From positions 1,488,001 to 1,552,000 of the forward strand of contig JAWWNJ010000038.1 of assembly GCA_037176885.1 (NCBI GenBank): a DNA stretch of 64,000 nt, given 5' to 3'. Position numbers and translations under genes: made by a program. Positions 42,220 to 53,988 of this stretch are shown piece by piece. Below the pieces are notes generated by a model. The model was given only the letters and a program-made list of their open reading frames with translations. It made no database searches and was not told the origin of the DNA. How positions within the stretch are numbered: position 1 is the first letter of the stretch; each line of letters opens with the position of its first letter. Source of the DNA: Favolaschia claudopus. Its lineage: Eukaryota; Basidiomycota; Agaricomycetes; Agaricales; Mycenaceae.

Positions 42220-42559
42220 TGTGATAGGCCTATATTATATTTATGTACTTACACGTTTGTTACCTTATATTCCGCTTGTCAACTATTACATAATACAATC
42301 TTGCTTTACAATCTACGACGATGTGTGAAGACTGAGATCTACTTACGCTGCGAACCGCAGCTCTTGGTTGGACCCCCTGCTTGCCTGAACACGCGTCAGG
42401 GGCTCCGACCGCGGGTAACACGGTCCCTCGTCGATGGGACACAACGATGGCGAGCGCTCTCGACGCGCTCGTCCCACCACTCACGACCTCTGCGCCTCAA
42501 TAGCGCAGGTCACCCCTTTGCCTCTCTCCCAAGAAGCCGCCGAAACGACTCGCATCACA
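42220..42559 (+). repeat. 3' LTR of the non-coding element, 340 bp
   Basis: Begins TGTGATAGG and ends CGACTCGCATCACA. The LTR-like segment at 44381-44743 (inverse) has the same terminal bases, which supports this length. It is followed by target duplication GCCCT. Confidence 0.75.
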
Positions 42560-44229
42560 GCCCTTGAGGAGTGGCGCCACTTCCTTGAGGGCGCGCAGCA
42601 CCCGGTTGAGATCTGGACGGACCACAAAAACCTGGAATATTTCCGGAAGGCCCAGAAGCTCAACCGTCGCCAAGCTCGGTGGTCTCTCTACCTCTCCCGT
42701 TTCGACTTCTGGCTGCACCACCAACCGCGTCGCCTCATGGGTCGCCCCGATGCGCTTTCTCGGAGACCGGACCATGGAGTGCAGGACGATAACCAGGACG
42801 TTACCCTGCTTCGATCCGAGCCGTCCCACGTTCGGGCCACCGAGGCCCTGGTTATTGCTGGCCCTGAGGCTCCCCTCCTGCGCGACATTTGTGATGCACT
42901 TGCTGGAGACCCCGACCTTGAAGAGCCCATTGCCCTGGCTGCGAAGGAACTCCTCAAGGCCCGAGGTGTGCGGTCTGCCAGGTCTTTGGAATGGCGTATT
43001 GAAGGTGGACTCCTTTACTTCCGGGGGAAGATTGTCGTCCCCCGAGACAAGGACCTCCGCCGACGCATCCTGGAGCAGCACCATGACACGCGCGTTGCAG
43101 GCCATGCCGGTCGTTTCAAGACCCTGGAGCTCGGAACTACTGGTGGCCCCAGCTGTCGCGCCATGTCGGTCGGTATGTCGCGACTTGTGACTTGTGCTGC
43201 CGCACCAAGGCGCTTCGTCAACTGCCGATTGGTGAGCTCCACCCCACAGAGATCCAAGAAGAGCGCTGGCACACCGTGTCGGTCGACTTTATCGTCGAGC
43301 TTCCCGAGGCCCATGGATACGATGCAGTCATGGTCGTTGTCTGTGCCCTTGGGAAGAGAGCGCACTTCATGGAGTGTCACACCACCATCGACGCGGTTGG
43401 TGCTGCTCGGCTGTACTACCGGAACGTCTGGCGCCACCATGGCCTGCCAGAGAAGTACATCTCGGATCGTGGCACCCAGTTCATCGCAGAGTTCACGCGC
43501 GAGCTTTGGCGCCTTGTTGGGGTCACCCCAGCCACTTCTACGGCCTACCACCCGCAGACCGATGGCCAAACGGAGCGTGTTAACCAGGAACTCGAGCAGT
43601 ACGTCCGGCTCTTCACCAATTACAAGCAGGACGACTGGGATGAGCTGCTACCTGCAGCGGAGTTTGCGTACAACAACCACATGCACTCCTCCACGCAGCA
43701 GGTACCGTTCATGACAGACACTGGTCGGCTTCCACGGATGGGCTTTGAGCCCCACGCTGCACGTTCTAGGTTGGGGGCTGTGAACGAGTTCCACGATCGG
43801 ATTGCGTCAGGGGTTTCCGAGGCGAAGGCAGCACTTGTCAAGGCCAAAGCAGAGTACAAGCAGTACTATGACGGCCGGCGGACGCCAGCTCCAGACATCA
43901 AGATTGGTGACCGGGTGTGGGTTGATGCTTCAGATATCCGCACCACCCGCCCTTCGGTGAAATTCTCCCACTGGCGTATCGGCCCCTTCAAGGTTCTGAA
44001 GGTCGTCGGTAATGGTGCCTTCAAACTGGAGCTGCCGCCCCGGTACTCTGCCCTCCACCCTGTCTTTCCCGTCGTGAAACTTCAGCTTGTGGAAGCCGAT
44101 CCATTCCCCACTCGCCCCAGACACGAAGAGCCGCCACCAGTCCTTGACGTTCCTGGCGACAAGCAATGGGAGGTCGAGGAGATATTGGATGCCAAGATCC
44201 GCTATGGGAGTCTATGGTACTTTGTTTAG
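42560..44229 (+). pseudogene. Gypsy-2 pol, right part (RNase H end, integrase, truncated chromodomain)
   Basis: Continues EEWRHFLEGAQHPVEIWTD and ARWSLYLSRFDF (RNase H end), then the integrase HHCC finger and core: catalytic D in VDFIVELP, D in SDRGTQFI, E in [15 protein letters not shown] one-base frame break near 43130-43190 disrupts the finger region. The [19 protein letters not shown] and [10 protein letters not shown] segments follow. The protein ends in [18 protein letters not shown], the start of a chromodomain, where an AGTGCTGGCC repeat is inserted. A chromovirus-type Gypsy. Confidence 0.85.
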
Positions 44230-44380
44230 TGCTGGCCATAAATACGATACGAAAAAATGTATTTTGAATATATTCAAATAAATATGAATACGATACGGTG
44301 CTCGAGCCCTTCACTGAATATGAATACGGGTGAATATGAATATGTCAGAATATGGATACGAATATGATATGGCCGTGGCA
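44230..44380 (+). repeat. AGTGCTGGCC repeat, copy 1 (truncated)
   Basis: Begins AGTGCTGGCCATAAATACGA, then AT-rich GAATAT-type sequence. It matches in inverse 58847-59016 until GGCCGTGGCA, where the LTR at 44381 begins; so that LTR element probably inserted here. Confidence 0.65.
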
Positions 44381-44743
44381 TGTGATGCGAGTCGTTTAGG
44401 CTTCTTGCTGAAGAACGCGGTAAAGACTAGAGCAGCTCAAGGAAGCGCTCAGAGTCCTTAGATGAGGATAAGACGAGCACTGAGCACTCGCCACCGTTGT
44501 CACCCTACGGCGAGGGGCAGTGTGACCCTCTGCAGGGCTCCTGTAACCTAGGAGGCACGGGGAGCCTTTATACGCATGCTCAGGCATCCAGGGGGACATA
44601 CGGTATTTCTCCTCGATACTTGTGTTGGCAAGCTCACGTAGACATAGTCAAGGTTAAAGGTAAAAGCATATATCTTATGTAATAGCCATACATGGAAAGT
44701 GAGGTAACAGCCGTGTAAGGTAAATATATAATAACCCGTCACA
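44381..44743 (-). repeat. Sister LTR, 363 bp, inverse orientation
   Basis: Read on the minus strand it starts TGTGACGGG and ends CGACTCGCATCACA, with parts such as ACCTTACACGGCTGTTACCT resembling the 3' LTR at 42220. Next to it lies the polypurine-like GTGTGGGGGGGCAC in inverse. Confidence 0.65.
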
Positions 44744-46090
44744 GTGCCCCCCCACACGGTTGGTGCCTGCTTTCGTGGTGCGGCCAGGCGCACCCAGCCA
44801 AAGCATCACAATGGCCCCCCGGAAATGAACATTCCAAAGATGGTCATTCGCACCAAAGCTGAGGGAAAAAAAGTTGGCCAGCTTTCCTGTAGAATGGAGA
44901 TTACGACAAGGGTGTAAGGGGTATGTGCAACATGCAACCCAACCCTGTCGAACTGACATCCTGAACCAAGCCATGATGCCAGGAGCTCCTACGCTGGCTA
45001 CTCATGAGCATAGCCGCTAGCCGGATATGTCCATAAGACCTGTCTCAGGTCTCTGGACTGAGATATCCTTCAGCGGACCGAGTGATGCTCATATTGAAGC
45101 TCTGCTCCAATCCTAGCTCATCAGCCATCCTACGCTATGCTTGTCTGGCTGGATATCACTCCATGCAACCTTGATGAGAGTCTACGCATAGAATGCTACG
45201 GCTCTCCAAGACCTGGGCTTTGCCCTGGTACAAGGTATATATTTCCATATATACCTCCTACAGCCCCCCACTTTTTTCTCATGAAGTCTAAGCCGCTGAG
45301 CGCCAGATCTTCATGATGAAAAATTACACCACAAAAACCCGTTGGTAACACACGCAAAAGGTTTGGGGAAAATTTTTCAGGGGAGGAAAATAGACCACAA
45401 GTGCAGCAACTTGATTGCGCAGTCAAGGGCCAGAATGATTCCAAGTAGGAGGACAACACAGATCTATTGTTCTGATCTGACGGAAGTCGAGGAGAGCGAC
45501 AGCAATAGGTAATGGAAGCCAAAGCTACTGACCCTTGGCAGCCACAAGGCGCTCTAGGAAAGTCTAGCTAGGAAGCGACCCAAACCAATGATCATATGGC
45601 ATAATATCGCCTAAAGTGGGTGGAGGCGAAGTGGAGGGGGAGTTGATGGACGTATTGCAAGTAAATTGCAATATCTGACACGAGCTTGTACAGCAGTAGG
45701 TCAACGTCCAGGATAGCGGTACAACCAGTCAAGCTGGAGGAAGGAAGGGATGAGCTACGATTCAGTAGCATCTGACACGAGCCTATACGGCAGTAGGCCA
45801 CATCCCATATAGAGCTCACAAGCTCCGAGAGTTGAGAACTACGAAGAGTAGTCTCAGCTCTCCTCGACACATATTCTCTCGCTCAGGCGAAAGCTTTGTG
45901 GTCAAGGTGGAGCATCAGAGCTCCAGAGCTGACTTCCAAAGTCAGAGGTACGCTTTCTGCAGCCACTAAGGCGCATGAGAGCTGCACAGCAGTGCTATAG
46001 GAAGGGAGAGAAGGATCTCTCTTGGCAACAACCACCACACACACGCTTTTGATCGCCGTCCCAACAAAATTTTTTGGGACTTGGGCATCG
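44744..46090 (-). other. Partial interior of a sister non-coding LTR element
   Basis: Inverse matches to 42.0-42.2 kb (GGCACCAACCGTGTGG, AAGCTGGCCAAC) and another TGGGGGGC motif near 45263. CTCGTGTCAGAT phrases recur near 45675 and 45774. No coding frame. The partner LTR is not visible. Confidence 0.5.
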
Positions 46091-46909
46091 ACGAGTGTGG
46101 TGGCCTGAGCTTTACTTACTTACTACTACCTACCGTCCGCACTATATATGAGTACGGACCGAAAATCGACTGTTGGACGCGCAAAAAGCGGCCCCGGCGC
46201 GTCTCAGACGCCGGGCTCATTAAAACAACCACCAAAACCGACGCGCACCACGACGCCAGCTGGCACGCTACAACTACGAAAGACCAGAGACGAATTATTA
46301 GCACAGAGTAGCATACCCTGGGACGACACCAGTACTGAAGACTTAGTCAAACATCTATATTCGAAAGGCTACATTCACAGCGACACCGGCTCCATCGAAT
46401 CTCTCATCGACATCGCAATGGTCATGTATCGCATAGCAGCAGACACGGAATCAGTGGTCACGGCGGACGCTTGTAGGGCGGCGGGGATGTTATTACAACG
46501 GTGGAACATCAATGATATGCTAGAAGAGATAGCTAAAGGTGTCAAGAAACTTGTGGGTGCGTCCGAGGAATCGAAAGATTTTGTCTCTCTTAAGGGCGAG
46601 CTGCACACGGCGGCGGAGATGCTAACACACACAGTGGAACAACAATGTCAAGACATCTGGACGCTCTCCGAACGCATCGATCAGGAATTCACGCAAGTGA
46701 TTCAACGCGCAACAGAATCTGCAGAGTCCGCTATCGTCGCCACGTCGACGGCAGCGCAGGCACCGACACCGGCAACACCGACAACCCCTCCCGCCGCCAC
46801 TCCCGCGTCTTACGCGCAAGTCGCTAAGGCCGCGTCGGCTCGCCCTCCCCCTCCGGAACACGCAGCGGCAATAGCCAATGCGGCGGCGCGTTCACGTCAG
46901 ATTTTAATT

Positions 46910-47111
46910 AGCGGGTTTGTGCGAAGCGACCCGGGTCGCTTTGGGACCGCTCAGATCTCCACAACAAGCAGTCTCAGGTGTGAAGTCTCAGCGACCTAGC
47001 AATGCCCTAGGGCAATACTCTTCTAGGTCGCTTAGAGTCCATACCTGGTATCTGTTCTTGCAGAGATCTGAGCGATCGAAAAGCGACCTGGGTCGCTCGC
47101 ACAAACTCTAT
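46910..47111. mobile_element. MITE-G1, 202 bp, ATT target site
   Basis: Flanked by ATT (46907-46909, 47112-47114). Termini share GTTTGTGCG, followed by the self-complementary block AGCGACCCGGGTCGCT (left) and its near copy (right), then GCTCAGATCTC. A copy in inverse orientation is at 59536. No coding capacity. Confidence 0.8.
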
Positions 47112-47606
47112 ATTGAACGTAGCCCGGGGATGGAAGAGTGGATGACGGGTCTTTCGGAAAAAGAAGTGGTTGAGAAAGCGCGCATCGCGTCGACTCTCAT
47201 GGTAGCGCAGGGGGCCAGTGCTCCGCCGCCCGACGCGCGCTTCTTAGGCGCAACCAAGACGCGGGGCGGAGCCTGGATCCTTCACCTCAACACCACCGCG
47301 GCAGCGAACTGGGTCAAAGCTGAAATGAAGACGTTCCTCTCAGCTATGGGAGGTACGTCTGTTTTTAAGGACCGTCTTTTAAATGTTGTTGTACAATTCG
47401 TCCCCATCTCGTTCGACCCGGACCAACAAGGGAGTCGCATGGTCATTGAAAACGACAATTCCTTACCAAAGGGATCTTTCTGCATGGCCCGCTGGATCAA
47501 ACTGCCGCAGCGTAGACACGACGGGCAACGCGTCGCCCATGCCATCTTCGGTTTCAATGATCCCCTCGCTGCGAACCATTTCATGCGGGACGGTGCGTGG
47601 GTTAAC

Positions 47607-47972
47607 TGCGTTTAAGGGGGTCGTCTGCACAATATTGTGCGACCCCCGTCCACATACCGAAATTTGTGAAGGGTATATCAGACTCTTGCATCATTCTATG
47701 GGCTCCAATTTTTGTCCAGGGCTTCTCTACGGCCTGAAAAACCCCAGACATCGGTTTCTCGGCGGTCATACGGCTGGGAGAGCCTTGCCGGCGTTTGACA
47801 GGCGGTCAAGATCGGCCAATGATCGGCCCATGTCGCCCGAAATCCGCAGATTTTGATCGATCCCACGTCTACAGGCCTGCCGACGGGGATCTGCCATGAT
47901 CGGACAAAGTCGGCCAAGTGCCGTGGACGTACCGGCTAAACGCAGTGTATATATATATATATATTAATTAAC
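47607..47972. mobile_element. Insert in LINE ORF1 with ACTGCGTTTA inverted ends
   Basis: Flanked by TTAAC (47602-47606, 47968-47972; TTAA within). Inverted ACTGCGTTTA/TAAACGCAGT lies at 47605-47614 and 47937-47946. Inside are a strong hairpin (GGGGTCG, GCACAATATTGTGC, 47617-47645) and a (TA)n run at about 47948-47963. Superfamily unclear. Confidence 0.6.
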
Positions 47973-48754
47973 GTTGAAGGCAGTCATGTCTTTGGCCACA
48001 AGTATCTCCCCGAACCCGTACGTTGTCTAAAGTGCCAGGGGCTGGGGCACATCGCCGCCGCCTGCACGTCCATCCATTCGTCTTGCGCTCGTTGCGGAGA
48101 CATGCACCTCACTGAGGATTGCAACACCTTAAACAGCGAACGCGCTTGCGTAAATTGCAAGATTAAGAACCGCCCTCATGAGGGGCACGGCTCTGCTGAC
48201 CGAAACTGCCCATTTTTCCAGGACAAGCTGCAATTTGCACACGAACGGAACCCGGAGGCGAAGTACCCGTACTTCTTAGTACCCGACGACCCGTCCACCT
48301 GGGTAACACACGACGACCTTTCGGGCGAGTACGCAGCAAGGCGCGGCCCACCCACCTGGTACACCGCACAAGCGGCACGGAAAGCAAGGGGTCCGGGACC
48401 CTCACCAGAGACGGCCGCGAATCTGAGGACGGCACGCACACGGCGGTTCGACAACAACACTCGCCCTCCCGCGGGGTCGCGGGCCACCATTCCTTCGTAC
48501 TTTCAACCACAACCCACGAACCAAAATAAGGATCAAGACGACCTCGACAATGACCAGCGCTCGGAGACGGATTCGGACCGTCTTCGGCGCGACCGGATTC
48601 AGCGACGTGCAAACAGAGCACCGATAGACATGCATGTTGATCTTCACGACGACCATGGCCTCACCGTCTCTGCTGAGCCCAGCGCTGGTTCGCAGTTTGT
48701 GCAGCCCCTGAGCGATGATGAACTTGACGTCGCTATTATGAACAACGGTGGTCT

Positions 48755-49430
48755 TTGCCCGGGTGGACGCCTCCCATGGCGGATGATCCCCGTCCGGTTC
48801 GACAACGACGCCCACGGCCTTTCCGTATCTGGTGTCAGAACTTAAACAAATCGCTCAACGCCCAACTCCCTTTTTATCACTCCGTGGATGCTAACATACA
48901 TGATCTCGTTTTAATACAGGAACCTCATTTCGATTTTAACGGCACCACCCGCGTCAAGCGCGAATGAATACACGGCCCTATACCCACTCGACTACAAAAC
49001 AAACTACCGAAACGTTCGCTCCACCATCTGGGTCAACAGGTCCATACCCTCGGCGAACTGGAGACAAATCCCCATCGCTTGCCTCGACCTTACAGCGGTC
49101 GAGCTCGTCGGCGACTTCGGCACACTACGAATTTTTAATATCTATAATGCTTGCGAACACAATGACACGCTGACCGCCCTAGACACTTATCTCAGCAGCC
49201 CGGAGGCACGGCAATGTACCAACCCGCCGCTCCAATTCATGTGCGCGGGGGATTTCAATCGCCACGACGCCATGTGGGACGAACTTCGCAACCACCACCT
49301 TTTCACAGCCAAGAATCGCAGGCTGACGCAGCCGTGACTGGACATGCTGGCTAAATACGGGATGGCGATGGCGCTCCCGCACGGTATCCCCACCTTGCGC
49401 GCCTTTTCCACAGGCAACCTCACTCAACTC
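48755..49430 (+). pseudogene. Tad1-like LINE ORF2, endonuclease part
   Basis: Overlaps the end of ORF1 in another frame. FRIWCQNLNKSLNAQL and DLVLIQEPHFDFNG are the start of the apurinic-type endonuclease. After frame breaks near 48964-49090 it reads VELVGDFGTLRIFNIYN, MCAGDFNRHDAMWDE (catalytic GDFN and H) and MALPHGIPTLRAFSTGN. A TGA lies at about 49336. The reverse transcriptase is missing; the sequence is lost after about 49430. Confidence 0.8.
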
Positions 49431-49652
49431 GTAGAATATTCAATCACGCATACTTATCTCATCCCCCAACCTCAACTAGTTACCATACGCAAATTGTTTC
49501 CAAAACCGTCTCACACCTCTTACTTATACTTACCTTTTATACTCGCACCATTCCCAACCACAGTAGTTTAACATGTAGATTCCAACGACTGGTTCGTCCA
49601 GTCAGTACTGCCGCGTAGCCCTTACGGCCAGGTGCGGCGTAAATAGAACTAG

Positions 49653-49815
49653 TGCTGGCCATAAATACGATACGATATGAATTTTCCGTATCGTATTCAT
49701 ATTCAAACGTATTCTGGAATTTCGAATATGCCAGTGGCATATCGTATTTGTAGTGTATCGTATTCATATTCATAGGGACTGAATATGAATATATTTGAAT
49801 ATATTCACTCCCCCG
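49653..49815 (+). repeat. AGTGCTGGCC repeat, copy 2
   Basis: Begins AGTGCTGGCCATAAATACGA like copies 1 and 3, then diverges into CGTATTCATATTC-type AT-rich sequence. Only the AGTGCTGGCC end is shared between copies. Confidence 0.55.
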
Positions 49816-50023
49816 AAACTAACTGTACCTGGCACTTTAACCAAGTCAAATAGCTGTTCAATATGCTTGATTAATTATCACTCATATTCCATCTACTAGG
49901 AAGCTCCGACTGCGTCGGAAGGTACCTTGCTTGCGCGAAGGATTGATTTTGCATGCATATATCAGCGAATTTTGTCGAATAAAGCGATGAAACCTGTGAA
50001 AAGCTCTGGATATGCAGCAGTAA

Positions 50024-50217
50024 ATGTCGCAAAAATCGGATTTCGATTATAACCGATTATAACGGGTTATAGGTCTAATCAGGCTATATAGGCAGTCATA
50101 ACCCAAGATCGAAACATTCGGAGATGGGGTCATAAATTTCTATGTCGATTTATAACCCGCCTATAAACCCTGATTAGACTTATAACCAGTTATAATCGGA
50201 ATCCGATTTTTGCGACA
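50024..50217. mobile_element. 194 bp MITE, TAA-flanked, about 75 bp arms
   Basis: Arms TGTCGCAAAAATCGGATT then CGATTATAACC, matched in inverse with few differences. TAA at 50021-50023 and 50218-50220 suits a Harbinger-type target site. Confidence 0.65.
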
Positions 50218-52062
50218 TAACTTGTTGTTATTGTAATCTCAATAGATGGTGGTATGAAATTGGAATGAGAGGCGATAATAAAAGTGTGACAGAGAGATAG
50301 TCAGACAATGGTACAAGTTACACGGCGTAGTTAAAAAACCGGCACACTACGGAGTAGTACACGAAAAGAGAAATCAACCTGGTGAATTCGGCATCATACT
50401 CTAAAGTGATCTACGTCGAGGAAGGAGGGGTGCGCGGGGGGAGTAAGCAGATAGGCTAAATTATAGAGAATGAATGAAAAGGAAGTCATATCGAGACCCG
50501 TGCATCTTCTGGATCTGAGAAAACGAGCTATGGGACCCGTGCCTTCGCCACGCAAGAGTCCTGCCTCACCTTGCTGCTTTCCAGGCCGACGGTGCCGCAC
50601 TGCCGCTCGCTGCACTCGCCGGCGCGCGTCGCCGCGGGGATTCTCAGGCTTTGACAGAATGTCACGGGGTGAATTTCCCTTTCCGGGAGCTGAGGCTGTG
50701 CCGTCCTCTTTTAAAGTATAGGATGCCAGAGGCGTCGGGAAGCCGCACGCTGCTTGTCCTTCATGGCTTATACTGAGAAGCTCGACAATGTGATCCAAAC
50801 AAAATCCCGTCGCGGAAGAAACAGCGGGAAAGGGGAATCTGCTTCGTCCATGCAATCTGCTCGGACGGAAGACTTGCCTTAGGGCACTTTGCCCCATGAT
50901 TACACTTACCTACACACTCGGCAAAAACCGTAGTTTAGGACCGTCCTAAATTGAATGAAGAACTTAAAATTTTGGCACTGAATTAAGTGGGTCCTAAACT
51001 GCTACAAAAATGTTAAGTAAAGGACGAACAAAAACTAGTACTGTTCCCCAAACATCGAGTTTCGGCAACAGTTTCTGAAGGTCCGAAACAAAAGGATTCA
51101 GACTCACCTAAACGGCTGCCAAAACGATTCGTTTTGGGAAGGATTTTGGTCGCACCGAAACAATAAGTTTCGGCAACAGTTTCGGCGGTGTTGCCGAAAC
51201 TTTTGATTTCGGTGCTTCCAAAAGGACTTAGTTAATTCCGTCGCGAGATCTCATGTCTGAAGTTGCGGCACAAGCGTCCCCTGCACAAGTACTTCGGTGG
51301 CTGGCATCAAGAGTTCTGCCAGTAGAAGGAAGGCTCTGTGGATTCAATTATATCAATGTCCGCCTCGCTGCGAGCGCTTCGGCAAAACAGGCGTTGAGGC
51401 ATGGAGTATCAAGTTGCCGCCTTGAATTGGGGTAACGGTCAGTACTCCGTTCAGAGCGGTGTTGAGCAACGGACACACAGCCTCAGACCTCAGAATTCGG
51501 GGCTTTCGTGGCGGGGATGCCGACCAACCGTTAGGAGGCTTAGAGCGCCAGACTTGAACTGTGCGGCAGTTTCCAGCGGGGCACTAATTGTTACTCGAAG
51601 AGGAGACGGTCTTGGATTCAGAGGGTCAGGTATGACTGTACTAGGTCTGGAAGTCTGCGATGAGATGATTTTTACTGGGAGCAGCAACACGCACATGTTC
51701 ATAAGAACCTCTAAGGTTTTCTGGCGAAGATGATCGGCTCATCGTCATATTAACATTAGGGTGGTTTTTTTTGGCTCAGCGCGGTAGGCCAAAGATGCCT
51801 GGGGATTGTCGCGAATAGGTGTTCGGTAACCCGGAGGCCAAAAGTAAAGTTGTTGTAGGGGAACTTGGAAGCAGTCTGCGTTGGTGTCGCGTCAGTACCA
51901 GTCTTGTTCCTCTTGATCATGGTAATGACACAGTCCGGGTCTGTGTGTGGCGGTTTCGTTACAAAGGTTCGAGCCCGTTTAGGGTGGTCGAAAACTACTG
52001 AGTACTAATTGACAAGATGCCCATTGAATGATGCCAGTAGACCGAGCAGATGCAGCCAAGTA
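50218..52062. other. No gene recognised; hairpin at 51166-51201
   Basis: AGTTTCGGCAACA and its perfect inverse enclose a 10 nt loop, within a region of GTTTCGG/CCGAAAC phrases (51050-51225). A 167-codon minus-strand frame at 50394-50897 has no domain and skewed composition, so it is not called. GGTTCGAGCCC near 51967 is B-box-like only. Confidence 0.35.
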
Positions 52063-52579
52063 TGGTTGCGGACCGAACTTCGTGACAAGTCGCAGTCCCA
52101 ATTTGGTAATTGATACTGTCACGTCAGTTTCCATTGAGACATCCTGGGATTGTGTAAATAGCATTGCAAGAAGGTAATCTACAAACGTACTGGAGCAAAA
52201 CTTCGAAAAATCGGTTTTCCGTGTTTTGCACGGCAATTTCGCGCTTTTGATTGCGGATCACTCGGACCGGTGGCTGTGCAGCAGCATCAATGTCGCCTGG
52301 CCATTGCCGATTTCTTGGTTAGGATATTTCACTTTCACTGTGGGGTCCGGAAGAAGGAGTCCGGGGTTGCAGAGGCAGAATGGCAGAGAAAGACTTGATT
52401 ACCTGCCTCAAACTCGCGAGTTTAGTATACACAATTTTGGTTTTTCGCTGTTCAAATTTCGCGTTTTGTAACCCTAAGTTAGGAGTACCTCCGATTCCTC
52501 TGAAATAAAAATTTCACCTATAAACCATACCCTAGTTCCTGCTAAATCTCGAATCCCGAAGGATTTTGAGCAAAATTGG

Positions 52580-52840
52580 TGTTGGATTAATCGGCTGAGC
52601 AAGCCGAACCATGCCGAGGCGCATCACCGCCTTCGGTACGGATCTTTACTCAGCGCGCCCCGAGCGCGAACCTTCCAGTTTATTCTGTAGATAGTTTCCT
52701 ACTCACTCTTGACTCTGTTTGACTCATTATTAAGAATGTTCTAGTATATTTTGTAGAGTATAAAAGCTGTAATAGTTCACCTACCAAATTATCAATTCTC
52801 TTCTTCTTTACCGCTCTCAAATTCGTTCTACCTGCTAAAA
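52580..52840 (+). repeat. Copia-2 5' LTR, 261 bp
   Basis: Starts TGTTGGATTAATCGG and ends CTACCTGCTAAAA, an unusual non-CA end. Matches the 3' LTR without a difference seen by eye. Confidence 0.9.
52759..52766 (+). promoter_or_regulatory. TATA box in Copia-2 LTR
   Basis: TATAAAAG sits in the middle of the LTR, where the U3/R boundary is expected about 25-30 bp downstream. Confidence 0.55.
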
Positions 52841-52852
52841 GGTTATGGGCCC
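52841..52852 (+). promoter_or_regulatory. Copia-2 primer-binding-like site
   Basis: GGTTATGGGCCC directly follows the 5' LTR. Copia-1 has GGTTATGGGCC at 4156. Copia elements often use an internal part of initiator tRNA-Met as primer; the tRNA match was not verified here. Confidence 0.5.
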
Positions 52853-52921
52853 CGCCCGCGCATAAATAACCTAGAACGAATACTGCTTACCTCTACACAC
52901 TCCAAGTAACTCAACAACACT

Positions 52922-53988
52922 ATGTCCACCAACACATTCTCCTCGACTGCGAAACTCGGCGAATACTTCGCCAAACTCCCCGCTTGCAAGGCCGACGGAA
53001 CGAATTGGGTCTTCTTTCGTGATAGATCTTCGCCGTTGAAGCTGCCGGCCTTGACAATCATCTCGATAACAGTGCCCAAGGAACCGCAAAGGCACCGGCT
53101 GAGCCTGCCGTGGCTGATCCCGAGAAACCCACGGCAGATGAAACTCGCTTGATGAACGAATATTTCGCGAAGCGGCGGATCTGGAAATCAGAACAAGCAG
53201 TACTCAAACAGGGACTGGCTTCGGTCATACCTGATTCCTTGTTCTTGAAAGTCAAGGGTGCGGCAAATGTGAGGGAGATGTGGGAGAAGGTGATGGCGGA
53301 ATATGAAAAGAAGTCAAAGATGGTCACGGTTGATCTGCGCAGAAAGCTTCAGGACGAGCGCTGCGTGGATGGAGGAGATGTTAAAGCTCACCTCGACAAA
53401 CTACGGAAGATCCGGGAGGACCTAATAGCCATGGGTGCCGACCCCGGAGACGACAACTTTGTTGCGATTGTTCTCGGATCCCTCCCCTCGGTATTTGAGA
53501 CGTACCTTTCCGCATTAACGGGAGCTGCGTCACTTCTCGGCAAAGACCTCGACCCGGACACGGTGCTACAGGGCATCAGTGATGAAGCTGATAGGAAGAA
53601 AGCCAGGCTTACGGGCAAGGGGGAGAAAGAAGCCGCATTTTACGGAAATGACGGCAAGTCGAAGAAGAAACTCGAGTGCTACAATTGCCACAAGAAAGGG
53701 CACATGGCGCGAGATTGCTGGGCCAAAGGAGGAGGGAAGGAAGGTCAGAACCCACATAGGAAGGGTAGAGGCCAGGCAAATACCGCGAAGGCGGAACAAG
53801 AATTTGATGCTGCGTGGATGGCAGCGTCGGATAGGCCGGAGGATCACATCGAGTTTGATGAACTTGATGAGGATCAGAGGAAGAGTTCGAGTGGGACGCT
53901 GGCGATGAATGGGCGGATATGCCGCCACTCTTGGACGTGTCGGATAGCGACGACGAGCCGGAGGATGCCGGGGAGGATGAAGAATTGA
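52922..53988 (+). pseudogene. Copia-2 Gag
   Basis: ATG 52922 gives MSTNTFSSTAKLGEYFAKLP and DGTNWVFFRDR. A frameshift near 53020-53028 moves to the frame of FAVEAAGLDNHL. The Gag body follows (REMWEKVMAEYEKKSK, LDKLRKIREDLIAMG), with a CCHC knuckle CYNCHKKGHMARDC (about 53677-53718) and a basic/acidic tail. A second one-base shift near 53875 moves into the protease frame. Confidence 0.85.

Larger units (their letters stand above)
34578..42559 (+). mobile_element. 8 kb non-coding LTR element (LARD-like) inserted in Gypsy-2
   Basis: Starts TGTGATAGG and ends CATCACA, with a 5 bp target duplication GCCCT (34573-34577, 42560-42564). Removing it with one GCCCT restores AIVRALEEWRHFLEGA in Gypsy-2. 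The first 117 bp are repeated, identically by eye, at the start of the 3' LTR. No Gag or Pol motif was found in about 6.8 kb of interior, which instead carries repeated hairpins, polypurine motifs and tandem duplications. Large non-autonomous LTR derivatives depend on enzymes of a relative. Its orientation is inferred from the polypurine tract before the 3' LTR. Confidence 0.75.
33673..44229 (+). mobile_element. Gypsy-2, chromovirus-type Ty3/Gypsy, split by an 8 kb insertion
   Basis: Two collinear pol parts flank the non-coding LTR element. Gag, most of the RT and both LTRs are missing, and the chromodomain is cut. Codon-level continuity across the insertion shows that this element came first. 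Confidence 0.8.
46148..48845 (+). pseudogene. Tad1-like LINE ORF1 (Gag-like), twice interrupted
   Basis: From ATG 46148: a helical N-terminal region (DTSTEDLVKHLYSKGYI), an Ala/Pro-rich linker and SRQILI. MITE-G1 interrupts; excision with one ATT restores QILIERSPGMEEWM. It continues through ARIASTLMVAQGAS, RFLGATKTRGGAWILHL and QRVAHAIFGFNDPLAANHF to WVN. A 366 bp insert interrupts, and excision restores WVNVEGSHVFGHKYLPEP. Zinc knuckles follow: CLKCQGLGHIAAAC, CARCGDMHLTEDC and CVNC..H..C. Tad1-type ORF1 proteins bind RNA and coat the LINE transcript. Confidence 0.8.

Noticed and set aside
50394..50897. 167-codon minus-strand open frame
   Set aside because: Arg/Pro/Ser-skewed, no domain, no splice support, overlaps frames on the other strand.
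51960..51990. GGTTCGAGCCC as a tRNA T-arm
   Set aside because: No acceptor or anticodon stem around it; a lone B-box-like match.
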